From Ridgeia piscesae (taxonomy: Eukaryota; Annelida; Polychaeta; Sabellida; Siboglinidae): a stretch of DNA of 64,000 nt. The stretch is taken from positions 127,501 to 191,500 of the forward strand of contig JAODUO010001178.1 of assembly GCA_025642075.2 (NCBI GenBank), in the 5' to 3' direction. The position numbers and the translations under genes were made by a program. The stretch's first letter is position 1, and every line of letters begins with the position of its first letter. The notes beneath the pieces were generated by a model. That model ran no database searches. It had not been told where the DNA came from and saw nothing but the letters and a program-made list of their open reading frames with translations. Positions 29,801-44,800 of the stretch are shown piece by piece.

Positions 29801-32800
29801 TTCTAATATAACTGCAAGACATTGTTTTTTTTTTAAATATGATGAGTATTTAAAAAAATAAAAATCATGACATTTTACGATGTCATTAATCTCTATAGAC
29901 TGCTGCATGTGTTCTTCATTGGTAAATTTTTTCTTCTGTCAGCGTGCCCGCAAGGTTGCATCTCATGCTACCTTGATGAGACAACTGTCAAGTGTGCAAT
30001 TAATGGTTGCACCGCAAAGTTTGGACTAGATTCAACAGATGCCAGTTGTGCCGGTAGGTTGATTGTACACAATACTTAGCTAATTTCACTTATATTCTTT
30101 TAACTCTTCTAAGGTAATTTTGCCCAGTAAAAGATGAGTTTTTTAGTCAACAGTATCAAGTCCATTGTAATAATAATTGTCACGCTTCTATAGAACTTAA
30201 ATCTATAACATACTTAAATTGTAATGATTGGCAAACACACATCTGCGTACAAACATGTATACATAGTATAGACAATTGTTAAGATATATTTTATGGATGA
30301 GGTTATTTGTATTGATGGTGATGTGAACGGATTGCACTTTGTTCTATAAGACATGACAATTTACGGTGGGCGATAAAGGGGTCTTGGAATATTGGCAGCA
30401 CAGTTGCTGTTCACAGTGATCGTATAAAGCTTGTAAACAGTATCGGCATCAGGCAATGGGTAGAAAACATACCTGGGTATTGATTGGAGTGTTTTTGTCA
30501 TGCCCAATTAGCAAGGAAAGATGTGATTTAAATAACACCTATTCTGGTCATTGTCAATTTTGTTGGCTATGCAGCCATTGCGTTGCCTGTGTTGTGAGCA
30601 GTAGTTTAGATTCAATTACAATTTGTTGACTGGCATTGTAACACCATACTGAATTTCTCTTCTTTCCTTGGCGTAGAAATCCATGAAATTGATCCAAATT
30701 GACTTTGTTGTTAGTCGTAGTGTTTGCATTTACGAGGGGTGGTTTTTTTACAGGGTAGGCATGTAAAAAGCAGGTGGTCATTGAAGAAGGTGGTAGTTCT
30801 ACTGTACACATACAGTAACTCTTGCCCTGGCCCTATCATAGCTACATAAAATGTGTCATTTTGTAGACTGTGCCCAGTGTAGACTGCCTTATATCGTTTG
30901 TATACACATGTATCATGGTGTTATTTTTAGTTTTGGGTCATTAATGTCACAAGTGTCACATAAATTGACAAGTGTACTATCCTTCAAATATTATCAAAAT
31001 CATACTACCTTCTGTAATCTGTCACAATATTTGCTTTTGAATTACATGGGATGTCCCTTGACTGTGTCATGACACCAACAGTTGTCAATTGTTGCTTTGA
31101 CATGGGTTCAACAAGAATAATAAATTGTGCCATTTAATTTTAAAACATGCTTATTTAATTATTATTTATTTTCTCAGCACGACCTACAACAAGAATGTTG
31201 CTCAGTCATAATAAAAAGTTGATGTAGGTAATTATTGGGGTGTTGTGGTAGAGGTGTTTGGATGGCAATCCGCGATTTTGTGGTGTGGGGGTTAATGGGG
31301 CACATTGTTATGTAGTTAGTAGTGAGGTTGTTGTTATATAGAGTTTGTAGAGGGTTGTGGCGTAAGTTGTGGAGCAGGTGTACGTTGGGTGATAACACAA
31401 GTGAATCATTATATTTACATTTCTAGTTGCCATAACGCTTGTTTCTCTGGTGTCATTGATTTCATGCAAAATCTGCCGTAAAAAAAAATATTTTCTAATT
31501 GACTAATTATGATTCATCAGTTTACAAGTATGTTTTTAATTTCATGCAACCTGTCGGTAAAAATCATACCGTCGTGAAGCAACGCTGACATGACAATTTT
31601 TGCGCACATTTTTGCTATTTCATGGACAAAAGTTCACCAAACAAGTTAATTCATATTTAAATTTTACATCATTGTAAATATGTTACGTTGTTATTCTAAC
31701 GGTTTTATATGTGCACTATTTAATGTGGAGTGAACACATCACTATTTGTGGCCATGGGGTGTAATTGGGGTGCAGGTGGTAGTTGTAAAGTGAAGTGTAG
31801 GGGATGAAAAGATGTTTCAGCTTCAGTCAGTGTCTTGATTATGACACATTGTCCTTGATGTGTTCCAGAATGTGCATCTGACTGTGCAACATGTGACACT
31901 GCTGGTGAGTGCACCACCTGCAATGAGGGTTTCTACGTGAACTCCGGAAAGACATGCACAGGTCAGTTCTTTTTAGTCTACGTAATATTGCCAATACATG
32001 GCGTATGTTCCACCTATCTTATTGTTATGTGTATGAGTGTTAAGAATCTCCAGTGACTCTCCAAACTTCCTGTCAATGTCACATTTTCTCAAACCAGATG
32101 GCTGTGAGATAGATCATTTATGCTACTTGATGCATGAATTTAATATATCATTATCAAAGTATATTTCAAATTCACACAAACGTTGGTGTAATTTTCCAGA
32201 TGGTGAAATCATGCCATGCAAGCTTTATAAATGTGTGCTATTTTCTATTATCAATATATCAAACCTATATCGCTGGTATCCACATGTAGCAGCATTTAGT
32301 TTTTACTGTTGGAATCATTCCAAGGAAGAGATTGTTCTGTGGAACAATGGAATTCAATTGTATGTGAACCGAATTTGACTGTTTCTGTTATTTGTCCAAA
32401 TGTGAACTTTTTAATATGGGGGATGACAAAACTATTCAAAAATCAACAACAAATTAAAACGTTTCTGTCGATTATTGGCATAGATCGCAATTGCAGCCAT
32501 CATCGTTTTAAAAATAATCTTAATTTTGATTAGCCAGCAACTTATTTTGTTAGTTATCACAATGTAATTATTTTTGAATTTGTGTTGCAAAACACAACCT
32601 ACAACCAGAAATTTGCTCTCAGTGATAAAAGTTTAAACTGTTGTTGTAGGTGATTGTGGGAGTGTTTGGATGGAGTGTTGGGTGGTAATTTAGTGGAATG
32701 TTGTGGTGTGGGTGATAATGGGGTGTATTGTAATGTAGTTAGTAGTGAGGTTGTTGGCATAGAATGTAGCGGGGCATGTTGTGTGTTGGTTGTAATGGGG

Positions 32801-35800
32801 TGTGTTGTTATGTAGTTAGTAGTGAGGTTGTTGGCAAGTGGATGGTTGTGGGTGTGTTGTGGCGTAGGTTGTAGTGGTGGCGTGAAAGGTTCTATCTGTT
32901 AAAATGTGTTGTATCATTATTGTCCTTTTCAGTTTTGGGATAGAAATATGTCTCCGGATCAGTCAAAGTACCCAGATTACGACAGTGTTCTTATGTGTTC
33001 CAGCATGTGCTGATAACTGTGCAACGTGCGATGCTTCTGATGTGTGCAAGACATGCATGACTGACTTCTTTAAGAATACTGCTGGAGATGCATGCGGAGG
33101 TCAGTTCATTTTCATTATGTTAACACATTTTATCCTGAAGCTAGTGCATGTGAGTTGCAGCCAGTTCCTCATTATTACCACAAAACTAATCTGTCATCAT
33201 CAGAAAATGGCATAATTTTATTATTTTCTATCAATGTTTAAATATGATACAATCAGAACAGAAAGCAGATAAAATCAACCATTTCAATCCAATCCTTTAT
33301 TTCAGACACAATTATTCATACATATGTCAGTTTCTGATCATTTCCATAACATCCATGTTCAGCATCAGAAAATGACAGGCCTTCACATCAAATGGAAATA
33401 ACTTTATTATTTCTCTGTACATTTTGTAATGTGATATACCTTTAGAAGTGTTGGGGTGCAGGTGGTAGTTGTAAAGTGAAATGTAGGGGATGAAAAGATG
33501 TTTCAGCTTCAGTCAGTGTCTTGATTACGACACATTGTCCTTGATGTGTTCCAGAATGTGCATCTGACTGTGCAACATGTGACACTGCTGGTGAGTGCAC
33601 CACCTGCAATGAGGGTTTCTACGTGAACATCGGAAAGACATGCACAGGTCAGTTCATTTTTAGTCTACGTAATATTGCCAATACATGGCATACGTTCCTC
33701 CTATCTTATTGTTATGTGTATGAGTGTTAAGAGTCCCCAGTGACTCTCCAAACTTTCTGTCAATGTCACATTTTCACAAACCAGATGGCTGTGAGATAGA
33801 TCATTTATGCTACTTGATGCATGAATTTAATATATCAGTATCAAAGCATATTTCAAATTCACACATAAGTTGGTGTAGTTTGTTTCACGCAGGCATATCT
33901 AGATGGTGAAATCATGTCATGCGTGCTTTTTAAATGTGTAATAATTTTTATTATCAATATATCATCAAACCTATATCACTGGTATCCACATGTATCAGCA
34001 TTTAGTTTTTACTATTGGAATCATTCCAAGGAAGAGATTGTTCTGTTGAACCATGGAATTCCATTGTACGTGAACCCAATTTGACTGTTTCTGTTATTTG
34101 TCCCAATGTGAACTTTTTAATAGAGGGCATGACAAAACTGGTCAAAAATCAACAACAAATTAAAATGTTTCTGTCGATTATTGGCATAGATCGCAATTGC
34201 AACCATCATCGTTTTAAAAATAATCTGAATTTTGATTAGCTAGGAACTTATTTTGTCAGTTATCATGGAGTAATTATTTGAGAATTTGTGTTGCAAAACA
34301 CGACCTACAACCAGAAATTTGCTCTCAGTAATAAAAGTTTAAACGGCTGGTGTAGGTGATTGTGGGAGTGTTTGGATGGAGTGTTGGGTGGTAATTTAGT
34401 GGAAGGTTGAGTGTGAGTGATAATGGGGTGTATTGTAATGTAGTAGTGAGGTTGTTGGCAGAGAATGTTGTGGGTTGGTTGTAATGGGGTGTGTTGTTAT
34501 GTAGTTAGTAGTGAGGTTGTTGGCATAGAATGTTGTGGGTTGGTTGTAATGGGGTGTGTTGTTATGTAGTTAGTAGTGAGGTTGTTGGCAGAGAATGTTG
34601 TGGGTTGGTTGTAATGGGGTATGTTGTTATGTAGTTAGTAGTGAGGTTGTTGGCAGAGAATGTTGTGGGTTGGTTGTAATGGGGTATGTTGTTATGTAGT
34701 TAGTAGTGAGGTTGTTGGCATAGAATGTTGTGGGTTGGTTGTAATGGGGTATGTTGTTATGTAGTTAGTAGTGATGTTGTTGGCAGAGAATGTTGTGGGT
34801 TGGTTGTAATGGGGTATGTTGTTATGTAGTTAGTAGTGAGGTTGTTGGCAGAGAATGTTGTGGGTTGGTTGTAATGGGGTATGTTGTTATGTAGTTAGTA
34901 GTGAGGTTGTTGGCAGAGAATGTTGTGGGTTGGTTGTAATGGGGTATGTTGTTATGTAGTTAGTAGTGAGGTTGTTGGCAGAGAATGTTGTGGGTTGGTT
35001 GTAATGGGGTATGTTGTTATGTAGTTAGTAGTGATGTTGTTGGCAGAGAATGTTGTGGGTTGGTTGTAATGGGGTATGTTGTTATGTAGTTAGTAGTGAG
35101 GTTGTTGGCAGAGAATGTTGTGGGTTGGTTGTAATGGGGTATGTTGTTATGTAGTTAGTAGTGAGGTTGTTGGCAGAGAATGTTATGGGTTGGTTGTAAT
35201 GGGGTATGTTGTTATGTAGTTAGTAGTGATGTTGTTGGCAGAGAATGTTATGGGTTGGTTGTAATGGGGTATGTTGTTATGTAGTTAGTAGTGATGTTGT
35301 TGGCAGAGAATGTTGTGGGTTGGTTGTAATGGGGTATGTTGTTATGTAGTTAGTAGTGATGTTGTTGGCAGAGAATGTTATGGGTTGGTTGTAATGGGGT
35401 ATGTTGTTATGTAGTTAGTAGTGAGGTTGTTGGCAGAGAATGTTATGGGTTGGTTGTAATGGGGTGTGTTGTTATGTAGTTAGTAGTGATGTTGTTGGCA
35501 GAGAATGTTATGGGTTGGTTGTAATGGGGTATGTTGTTATGTAGTTAGTAGTGATGTTGTTGGCAGAGAATGTTATGGGTTGGTTGTAATGGGGTATGTT
35601 GTTATGTAGTTAGTAGTGAGGTTGTTGGCAGAGAATGTTATGGGTTGGTTGTAATGGGGTGTGTTGTTATGTAGTTAGTAGTGATGTTGTTGGCAGAGAA
35701 TGTTATGGGTTGGTTGTAATGGGGTGTGTTGTTATGTAGTTAGTAGTGATGTTGTTGGCAGAGAATGTTATGGGTTGGTTGTAATGGGGTGTGTTGTTAT

Positions 35801-38800
35801 GTAGTTAGTAGTGATGTTGTTGGCAGAGAATGTTATGGGTTGGTTGTAATGGGGTATGTTGTTATGTAGTTAGTAGTGATGTTGTTGGCAGAGAATGTTG
35901 TGGGTTGGTTGTAATGGGGTATGTTGTTATGTAGTTAGTAGTGATGTTGTTGGCAGAGAATGTTATGGGTTGGTTGTAATGGGGTATGTTGTTATGTAGT
36001 TAGTAGTGATGTTGTTGGCAGAGAATGTTATGGGTTGGTTGTAATGGGGTATGTTGTTATGTAGTTAGTAGTGATGTTGTTGGCAGAGAATGTTATGGGT
36101 TGGTTGTAATGGGGTATGTTGTTATGTAGTTAGTAGTGATGTTGTTGGCAGAGAATGTTATGGGTTGGTTGTAATGGGGTATGTTGTTATGTAGTTAGTA
36201 GTGATGTTGTTGGCAGAGAATGTTATGGGTTGGTTGTAATGGGGTATGTTGTTATGTAGTTAGTAGTGATGTTGTTGGCAGAGAATGTTATGGGTTGGTT
36301 GTAATGGGGTATGTTGTTATGTAGTTAGTAGTGAGGTTGTTGGCAGAGAATGTTGTGGGTTGGTTGTAATGGGGTATGTTGTTATGTAGTTAGTAGTGAG
36401 GTTGTTGGCAGAGAATGTTATGGGTTGGTTGTAATGGGGTATGTTGTTATGTAGTTAGTAGTGAGGTTGTTGGCAGAGAATGTTGTGGGTTGGTTGTAAT
36501 GGGGTGTGTTGTTATGTAGTTAGTAGTGATGTTGTTGGCATAGAATGTAGCGGGGCATGTTGTGGGTTGGTTGTAATGGGGTGTGTTGTTATGTAGTTAG
36601 TAGTGAGGTTGTTGGCATAGAATGTAGCGGGGCATGTTGTGGGTTGGTTGTAATGGGGTGTGTTGTTATGTAGTTAGTAGTGAGGTTGTTGGCAAGTGGA
36701 TGGTTGTGGGTGTGTTGTGGCGTAGCTTGTAGTGGTGGCGTGAAAGGTTCTATCTGTTAAAATGTGTTTTATCATTATTGTCCTTTTTATTTGGGGGATA
36801 GAAATATGTCTCAGCATCAGTCAAAGTACCCTGATTACAACACCGTGTTCTTATGTGTTCCAGCATGTACTACTAACTGTGCAACGTGTGATGCTGATAA
36901 TGCGTGCAACACATGCAAGACCAACTTCTTTAAGAATTCTGCTGGAGAAGCATGCGCAGGTCAGTTCATTTTCATTAAATTAACCCATTTTATCCTGAAG
37001 CTAGTGCATGTGAGTTGCAGCCAGTTCCTCATTATTTCCACAAAACCAATCTGTCAGCATCAAAAAATGGCATAATTTTATTATTTTCTATCAAAGTTTA
37101 AATATGATATACCATCAGAAAGCAGATCAAATCAACTATTTCAATTCAATCCTTTATTTCAAACACAATTATTCATACCTATGTCAGATTCTGATCATTT
37201 CCATACATCCATGTTCAGCATCAGAAAATGACAGGCCTTCAAATAAAATGGAAATAACTTTATTATTTCTCTGTACATTTTTTTATGTGATATACCTTTA
37301 GAAAGCAGATGAAGTGAACCGTGAAGTTACATCAACAAATCTGGTTTAATAACATTTAGGATATATGTCCTAATAATTAAAAATGTATGTAGAGTTTTGT
37401 CATATTACTTTTCACCTGACATTTTTGTCATGAACTGGGGAACATGTCAAAGAGATAACTTTTTGTTGGTGTATTATTCTCTACTGAACACAAAAGTATA
37501 AAACTTGTCCACGTACACAATAATCCCATAATGAACTAGTTTGTGTAATAGTCCCATGTCAGTTAATCGAGTCGCAATATGTATATGTCGTGACTGAGCG
37601 GAATTATGCAAATTTGTGAAATATCTTCTGTCTACGATATAAAATGTTGTGGCTTGTTACATATAACAAATAAAGAAATACACTAAAGTAACACCTTTGG
37701 TCGACATTTCAGTGAAACCTTATTTGTGAAGTAATCACTGTCATTCCAAATAATATTAACTTTGTTGCCACCAAAAACATGATGTGGTGCGAGGTGGGTG
37801 AAAATGGGTTCCGATGTCGGTTCACCTCACTTTGATGGCTACAAAGTGTATTTTCACTGACAATTGTTGCATCAAAGAGTTTGTTTGTACATCTTATATT
37901 ATATATCCACTTGTCTGCCTCCTTGTTATGAATAGAATAAAGTAAATTAGCGGAGTTATCCTATAAAATTTGTCCAAGTTTAATGGTGTTTGCGACACGA
38001 CCCCATATTTCCTTACACTTTAGCGTGGTGGTATCCGCTCTCTAAGTTGAATAAACAAACAACAACGTTGATTGGGTAAAAACTGGGCTACCCAATGTAA
38101 ACAATGTTCTGACGTCATTCAAAGTTAACTAGCCAATGGGAATCCATTATACTACAGGCTGTCTACAGCGCTGGGTTTCTGCTCAAAGTGCAGACTACAA
38201 GTAGAATCATATCAAAAATAGATAGGGTACCGAATAGAAGGGGTAACTATGACTTGAATCGTATTCCAGATAAAATGGGCAATAACACAAGTGAATCATA
38301 ACATTGACATTTTTACTCGCCATAATGTTTGTTTCTCTGGTGACATTGATTTTGGGCAACATCGGATAAAAAAGACTTTCTAATTTATTGACTAGGATTG
38401 ATAAGTTTACAAATATTAGTTTACAAGTATGTGTTTTCGATTTGCTGCAACCCCTCGGCAAAAATCATACTGTGGCGAAGCTCTGCTGACATGATAATTT
38501 TTCCACACATTTTCGCTAATTCATGGACGAAAAATTCACCAAATAAATTAATTCATTTTAAAATGTTACATCATTGTAAAAAAAATTACGTTGTCATTCT
38601 AACAATTTTATATGTGTACTATTTAATGCGGAGTGAATGATATACAAGATTACTTACGGGCGCGTTGATTCAGTCTATGTGTGCTGAGTGCTATATTTTG
38701 TAAGCAATATGGGTGAGACAATGTAACACATATCACACCATGGCACAGGGGCACGGCCTAGGTTGAACTCTGGAAGACATTTTGGGTTTGTGTGGTAATG

Positions 38801-41800
38801 TCACTATTTGTGGCCATGGGGTATATTGGGGTGCAGGTGGTAGTTGTAAAGTGAAGTGTAGGGGATGAAAAGATGTTTCAGCTTCAGTCAGTGTCTTGAT
38901 TATGACACATTGTCCTTGATGTGTTCCAGAATGTGCATCTGACTGTGCAACATGTGACACTGCTGGTGAGTGCACCACCTGCAATGAGGGTTTCTACGTG
39001 AACTCCGGAAAGACATGCACAGGTCAGTTCATTTTTAGTCTACGTAATATTGCCAATACAGTCGCGCCTCGCTATAACGCGACTCGCTATAACGCGATTC
39101 GGCTATAACGCGGTCGGTCGTGGACCCCGAATTTCTGCCGCCAGGGGGGAAATGGGCGCTACAGCTAACAATAACGCTGTAATTAACTGTCACTTATGTT
39201 TATGAAATCCTCATGTTTGTCTTGTACAGGTGTATCTAGAAACAATTTAATGATATTAAGAAATTTAACACAGAAGTACAACTGCGTTGCTGAGTTCGTT
39301 GTTTGTTGTGCCCCTGGCTTCTGCTCTGCCGTCGGCTTCGCGGCACCAATCCAATCGTTTTTCAAACCGATCTATTGTGTAACCAGCGCTTGGTTTGTGT
39401 GGTAATTTCTTAAGTGTTTGTTTAAAGCGTTACCAATTCCTTTGATTGCATTTAATTAACTTTAGGCACAGTAAATTTGGTACAAAGTCCTGTTTGTTTG
39501 CCCCGATATCAATCGCGTTTGTCTCCTGCCAGTTCGCTGTGGCTTCGCCGGCGAAGGCGCCCGTTCGCTGTGGCTTCCGCGAACGAGCGCCTTCGCCGGC
39601 TTGTAAATGGCAATTAAATTGCTTACGAATCGGGCGGTGACGAAAAATAATAATGGTACTGAAATGGCAGGCTAATGTTATGTAACTTTATATTATGTTT
39701 TCTTCACTACGTATACGAAAAAACATTTACTTGTGCGCAAATATACGAATTCGTCAACTGCGTTTGAACCGCGGTAGCCTCGAACCACCGTGAATTGCAT
39801 TATAAATCGGCACGGTAAATGTGCGATCTAAATTTATATTTTGGGATTGATTAAAAGATGAAATTAAGCCAATAGTGAGCGCAACTAGTATAAGTATTAA
39901 TATTTTACCGACTTCGGCAACATGTCAATTCATTTGTGCGTTTCGGCTGCTGAGTTCAAGGTTATTTTAGACCGCAACCGCGTACTGTGTTATCGCTCCG
40001 CCTCAGTTCGCATCGCCAGACGAGGCGCGTTGGCTCTGAATTTATTTCAAAACTGTACAACATTCGCAAGATGTACTCAGTTCAACATTCGACAGTGTAT
40101 ATTACTTTAACGTAATACACATTTACGTTGGTTTCAATGTCCGTTTGTTTTATAAATCACGCATACACCGCGCAACCAGCACATTGGCTTCGGTTGCTGT
40201 TGTGGCGTTTTGTGGGTGGTGGCGCCCCTGGCGGAAAATAATCTATAACGCGCCTCGTTTACAACGCGGTTCCATTTCGTGGACCCCATCTACCGCGTTA
40301 TAACGAGGCGCGACTGTACATGGCATACGTTCCTCCTATCTTATTGTTATGTGTATGAGTGTTAAGAGTCTCCAGTGACTCCAAACTTCCTGTCAATGTC
40401 ACATTTTCACAAACCAGATGGCTGTGAGATAGATCATTTATGCTACTTGATGCATGAATTTAATATATCATTATCAAAGTATATTTCAAATTCACACATA
40501 AGTTGGTGTAGTTTGTTTCACGCAGGCATATCTAGATGGTGAAATCATGCCATGCGTGCTTTTTAAATGTGTAATAATTTTTATTATCAATATATTATCA
40601 AACCTATATCACTGGTATCCACATGTATCAGCATTTAGTTTTTACTATTGGAATCATTCCAAGGAAGAGATTGTTCTGTTGAACCATGGAATTCCATTGT
40701 ACGTGAACCCAATTTGACTGTTTCTGTTATTTGTCCCAATGTGAACTTTTTAATAGAGGGCATGACAAAACTGGTCAAAAATCAACAATAAATTAAAATG
40801 TTTCTGTCGATTATTGGCATAGATCGCAATTGCAACCATCATCGTTTTAAAAATAATCTGAATTTTGATTAGCTAGGAACTTGTTTTGTCAGTTATCATG
40901 GAGTAATTATTTGAGAATTTGTGTTGCAAAACACGACCTACAACCAGAAATTTGCTCTCAGTAATAAAAGTTTAAACGGCTGGTGTAGGTGATTGTGGGA
41001 GTGTTTGGATGGAGTGTTGGGTGGTAATTTAGTGGAAGGTTGAGTGTGAGTGATAATGGGGTGTATTGTAATGTAGTAGTGAGGTTGTTGGCAGAGAATG
41101 TTGTGGGTTGGTTGTAATGGGGTGTGTTGTTATGTAGTAGTGAGGTTGTTGGCAGAGAATGTTGTGGGTTGGTTGTAATGGGGTGTGTTGTTATGTAGTT
41201 AGTAGTGAGGTTGTTGGCAGAGAATGTTGTGGGTTGGTTGTAATGGGGTATGTTGTTATGTAGTTAGTAGTGATGTTGTTGGCAGAGAATGTTGTGGGTT
41301 GGTTGTAATGGGGTATGTTGTTATATAGTTAGTAGTGAGGTTGTTGGCAGAGAATGTTGTGGGTTGGTTGTAATGGGGTATGTTGTTATGTAGTTAGTAG
41401 TGAGGTTGTTGGCAGAGAATGTTGTGGGTTGGTTGTAATGGGGTATGTTGTTATGTAGTTAGTAGTGAGGTTGTTGGCAGAGAATGTTGTGGGTTGGTTG
41501 TAATGGGGTGTGTTGTTATGTAGTTAGTAGTGAGGTTGTTGGCAGAGAATGTTATGGGTTGGTTGTAATGGGGTATGTTGTTATGTAGTTAGTAGTGAGG
41601 TTGTTGGCAGAGAATGTTATGGGTTGGTTGTAATGGGGTATGTTGTTATGTAGTTAGTAGTGATGTTGTTGGCAGAGAATGTTGTGGGTTGGTTGTAATG
41701 GGGTATGTTGTTATGTAGTTAGTAGTGATGTTGTTGGCAGAGAATGTTGTGGGTTGGTTGTAATGGGGTATGTTGTTATGTAGTTAGTAGTGATGTTGTT

Positions 41801-44800
41801 GGCAGAGAATGTTATGGGTTGGTTGTAATGGGGTATGTTGTTATGTAGTTAGTAGTGATGTTGTTGGCAGAGAATGTTGTGGGTTGGTTGTAATGGGGTA
41901 TGTTGTTATGTAGTTAGTAGTGATGTTGTTGGCAGAGAATGTTATGGGTTGGTTGTAATGGGGTATGTTGTTATGTAGTTAGTAGTGATGTTGTTGGCAG
42001 AGAATGTTGTGGGTTGGTTGTAATGGGGTATGTTGTTATGTAGTTAGTAGTGATGTTGTTGGCAGAGAATGTTGTGGGTTGGTTGTAATGGGGTATGTTG
42101 TTATGTAGTTAGTAGTGAGGTTGTTGGCAGAGAATGTTGTGGGTTGGTTGTAATGGGGTGTGTTGTTATGTAGTTAGTAGTGAGGTTGTTGGCAGAGAAT
42201 GTTATGGGTTGGTTGTAATGGGGTATGTTGTTATGTAGTTAGCAGTGATGTTGTTGGCAGAGAATGTTGTGGGTTGGTTGTAATGGGGTATGTTGTTATG
42301 TAGTTAGTAGTGATGTTGTTGGCAGAGAATGTTGTGGGTTGGTTGTAATGGGGTATGTTGTTATGTAGTTAGTAGTGATGTTGTTGGCAGAGAATGTTAT
42401 GGGTTGGTTGTAATGGGGTATGTTGTTATGTAGTTAGTAGTGATGTTGTTGGCAGAGAATGTTATGGGTTGGTTGTAATGGGGTATGTTGTTATGTAGTT
42501 AGTAGTGATGTTGTTGGCAGAGAATGTTATGGGTTGGTTGTAATGGGGTATGTTGTTATGTAGTTAGTAGTGATGTTGTTGGCAGAGAATGTTGTGGGTT
42601 GGTTGTAATGGGGTATGTTGTTATGTAGTTAGTAGTGAGGTTGTTGGCAGAGAATGTTGTGGGTTGGTTGTAATGGGGTATGTTGTTATGTAGTTAGTAG
42701 TGAGGTTGTTGGCAGAGAATGTTGTGGGTTGGTTGTAATGGGGTATGTTGTTATGTAGTTAGTAGTGAGGTTGTTGGCAGAGAATGTTGTGGGTTGGTTG
42801 TAATGGGGTGTGTTGTTATGTAGTTAGTAGTGATGTTGTTGGCAGAGAATGTTGTGGGTTGGTTGTAATGGGGTATGTTGTTATGTAGTTAGTAGTGAGG
42901 TTGTTGGCAGAGAATGTTGTGGGTTGGTTGTAATGGGGTGTGTTGTTATGTAGTTAGTAGTGAGGTTGTTGGCAGAGAATGTTATGGGTTGGTTGTAATG
43001 GGGTATGTTGTTATGTAGTTAGTAGTGAGGTTGTTGGCAGAGAATGTTATGGGTTGGTTGTAATGGGGTATGTTGTTATGTAGTTAGTAGTGATGTTGTT
43101 GGCAGAGAATGTTATGGGTTGGTTGTAATGGGGTATGTTGTTATGTAGTTAGTAGTGATGTTGTTGGCAGAGAATGTTATGGGTTGGTTGTAATGGGGTA
43201 TGTTGTTATGTAGTTAGTAGTGATGTTGTTGGCAGAGAATGTTGTGGGTTGGTTGTAATGGGGTATGTTGTTATGTAGTTAGTAGTGATGTTGTTGGCAG
43301 AGAATGTTATGGGTTGGTTGTAATGGGGTATGTTGTTATGTAGTTAGTAGTGATGTTGTTGGCAGAGAATGTTGTGGGTTGGTTGTAATGGGGTATGTTG
43401 TTATGTAGTTAGTAGTGATGTTGTTGGCAGAGAATGTTGTGGGTTGGTTGTAATGGGGTATGTTGTTATGTAGTTAGTAGTGAGGTTGTTGGCAGAGAAT
43501 GTTGTGGGTTGGTTGTAATGGGGTATGTTGTTATGTAGTTAGTAGTGAGGTTGTTGGCAGAGAATGTTGTGGGTTGGTTGTAATGGGGTGTGTTGTTATG
43601 TAGTTAGTAGTGAGGTTGTTGGCAGAGAATGTTATGGGTTGGTTGTAATGGGGTATGTTGTTATGTAGTTAGTAGTGAGGTTGTTGGCAGAGAATGTTAT
43701 GGGTTGGTTGTAATGGGGTATGTTGTTATGTAGTTAGTAGTGATGTTGTTGGCAGAGAATGTTATGGGTTGGTTGTAATGGGGTATGTTGTTATGTAGTT
43801 AGTAGTGATGTTGTTGGCAGAGAATGTTGTGGGTTGGTTGTAATGGGGTATGTTGTTATGTAGTTAGTAGTGATGTTGGCAGAGAATGTTATGGGTTGGT
43901 TGTAATGGGGTATGTTGTTATGTAGTTAGTAGTGATGTTGTTGGCAGAGAATGTTATGGGTTGGTTGTAATGGGGTATGTTGTTATGTAGTTAGTAGTGA
44001 TGTTGTTGGCAGAGAATGTTATGGGTTGGTTGTAATGGGGTATGTTGTTATGTAGTTAGTAGTGATGTTGTTGGCAGAGAATGTTGTGGGTTGGTTGTAA
44101 TGGGGTATGTTGTTATGTAGTTAGTAGTGATGTTGGCAGAGAATGTTATGGGTTGGTTGTAATGGGGTATGTTGTTATGTAGTTAGTAGTGATGTTGTTG
44201 GCAGAGAATGTTATGGGTTGGTTGTAATGGGGTATGTTGTTATGTAGTTAGTAGTGATGTTGTTGGCAGAGAATGTTATGGGTTGGTTGTAATGGGGTAT
44301 GTTGTTATGTAGTTAGTAGTGATGTTGTTGGCAGAGAATGTTGTGGGTTGGTTGTAATGGGGTGTGTTGTTATGTAGTTAGTAGTGAGGTTGTTTGCAGA
44401 GAATGTTATGGGTTGGTTGTAATGGGGTATGTTGTTATGTAGTTAGTAGTGATGTTGTTGGCAGAGAATGTTATGGGTTGGTTGTAATGGGGTATGTTGT
44501 TATGTAGTTAGTAGTGATGTTGTTGGCAGAGAATGTTATGGGTTGGTTGTAATGGGGTATGTTGTTATGTAGTTAGTAGTGATGTTGTTGGCAGAGAATG
44601 TTATGGGTTGGTTGTAATGGGGTATGTTGCTATGTAGTTAGTAGTGATGTTGTTGGCAGAGAATGTTGTGGGTTGGTTGTAATGGGGTATGTTGTTATGT
44701 AGTTAGTAGTGATGTTGTTGGCAGAGAATGTTATGGGTTGGTTGTAATGGGGTATGTTGTTATGTAGTTAGTAGTGATGTTGTTGGCAAGTGGATGGTTG

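Noticed and set aside
30554..30811. Minus-strand frame with a vague resemblance to a piggyBac-type transposase end
   Set aside because: The similarity rests on a few scattered residues, has no catalytic motif, and no terminal repeats or TTAA flanks were found.
30870..30930. Possible extra module start (tgtag followed by Asp-Cys-Ala-Gln-Cys-Arg)
   Set aside because: Spacing does not fit the module, there is no donor in phase, and no later cysteines follow in frame.
34420..44787. Regular direct repeats that might suggest a CRISPR array
   Set aside because: There are no unique spacers between repeats, units are contiguous, and the genome is eukaryotic.
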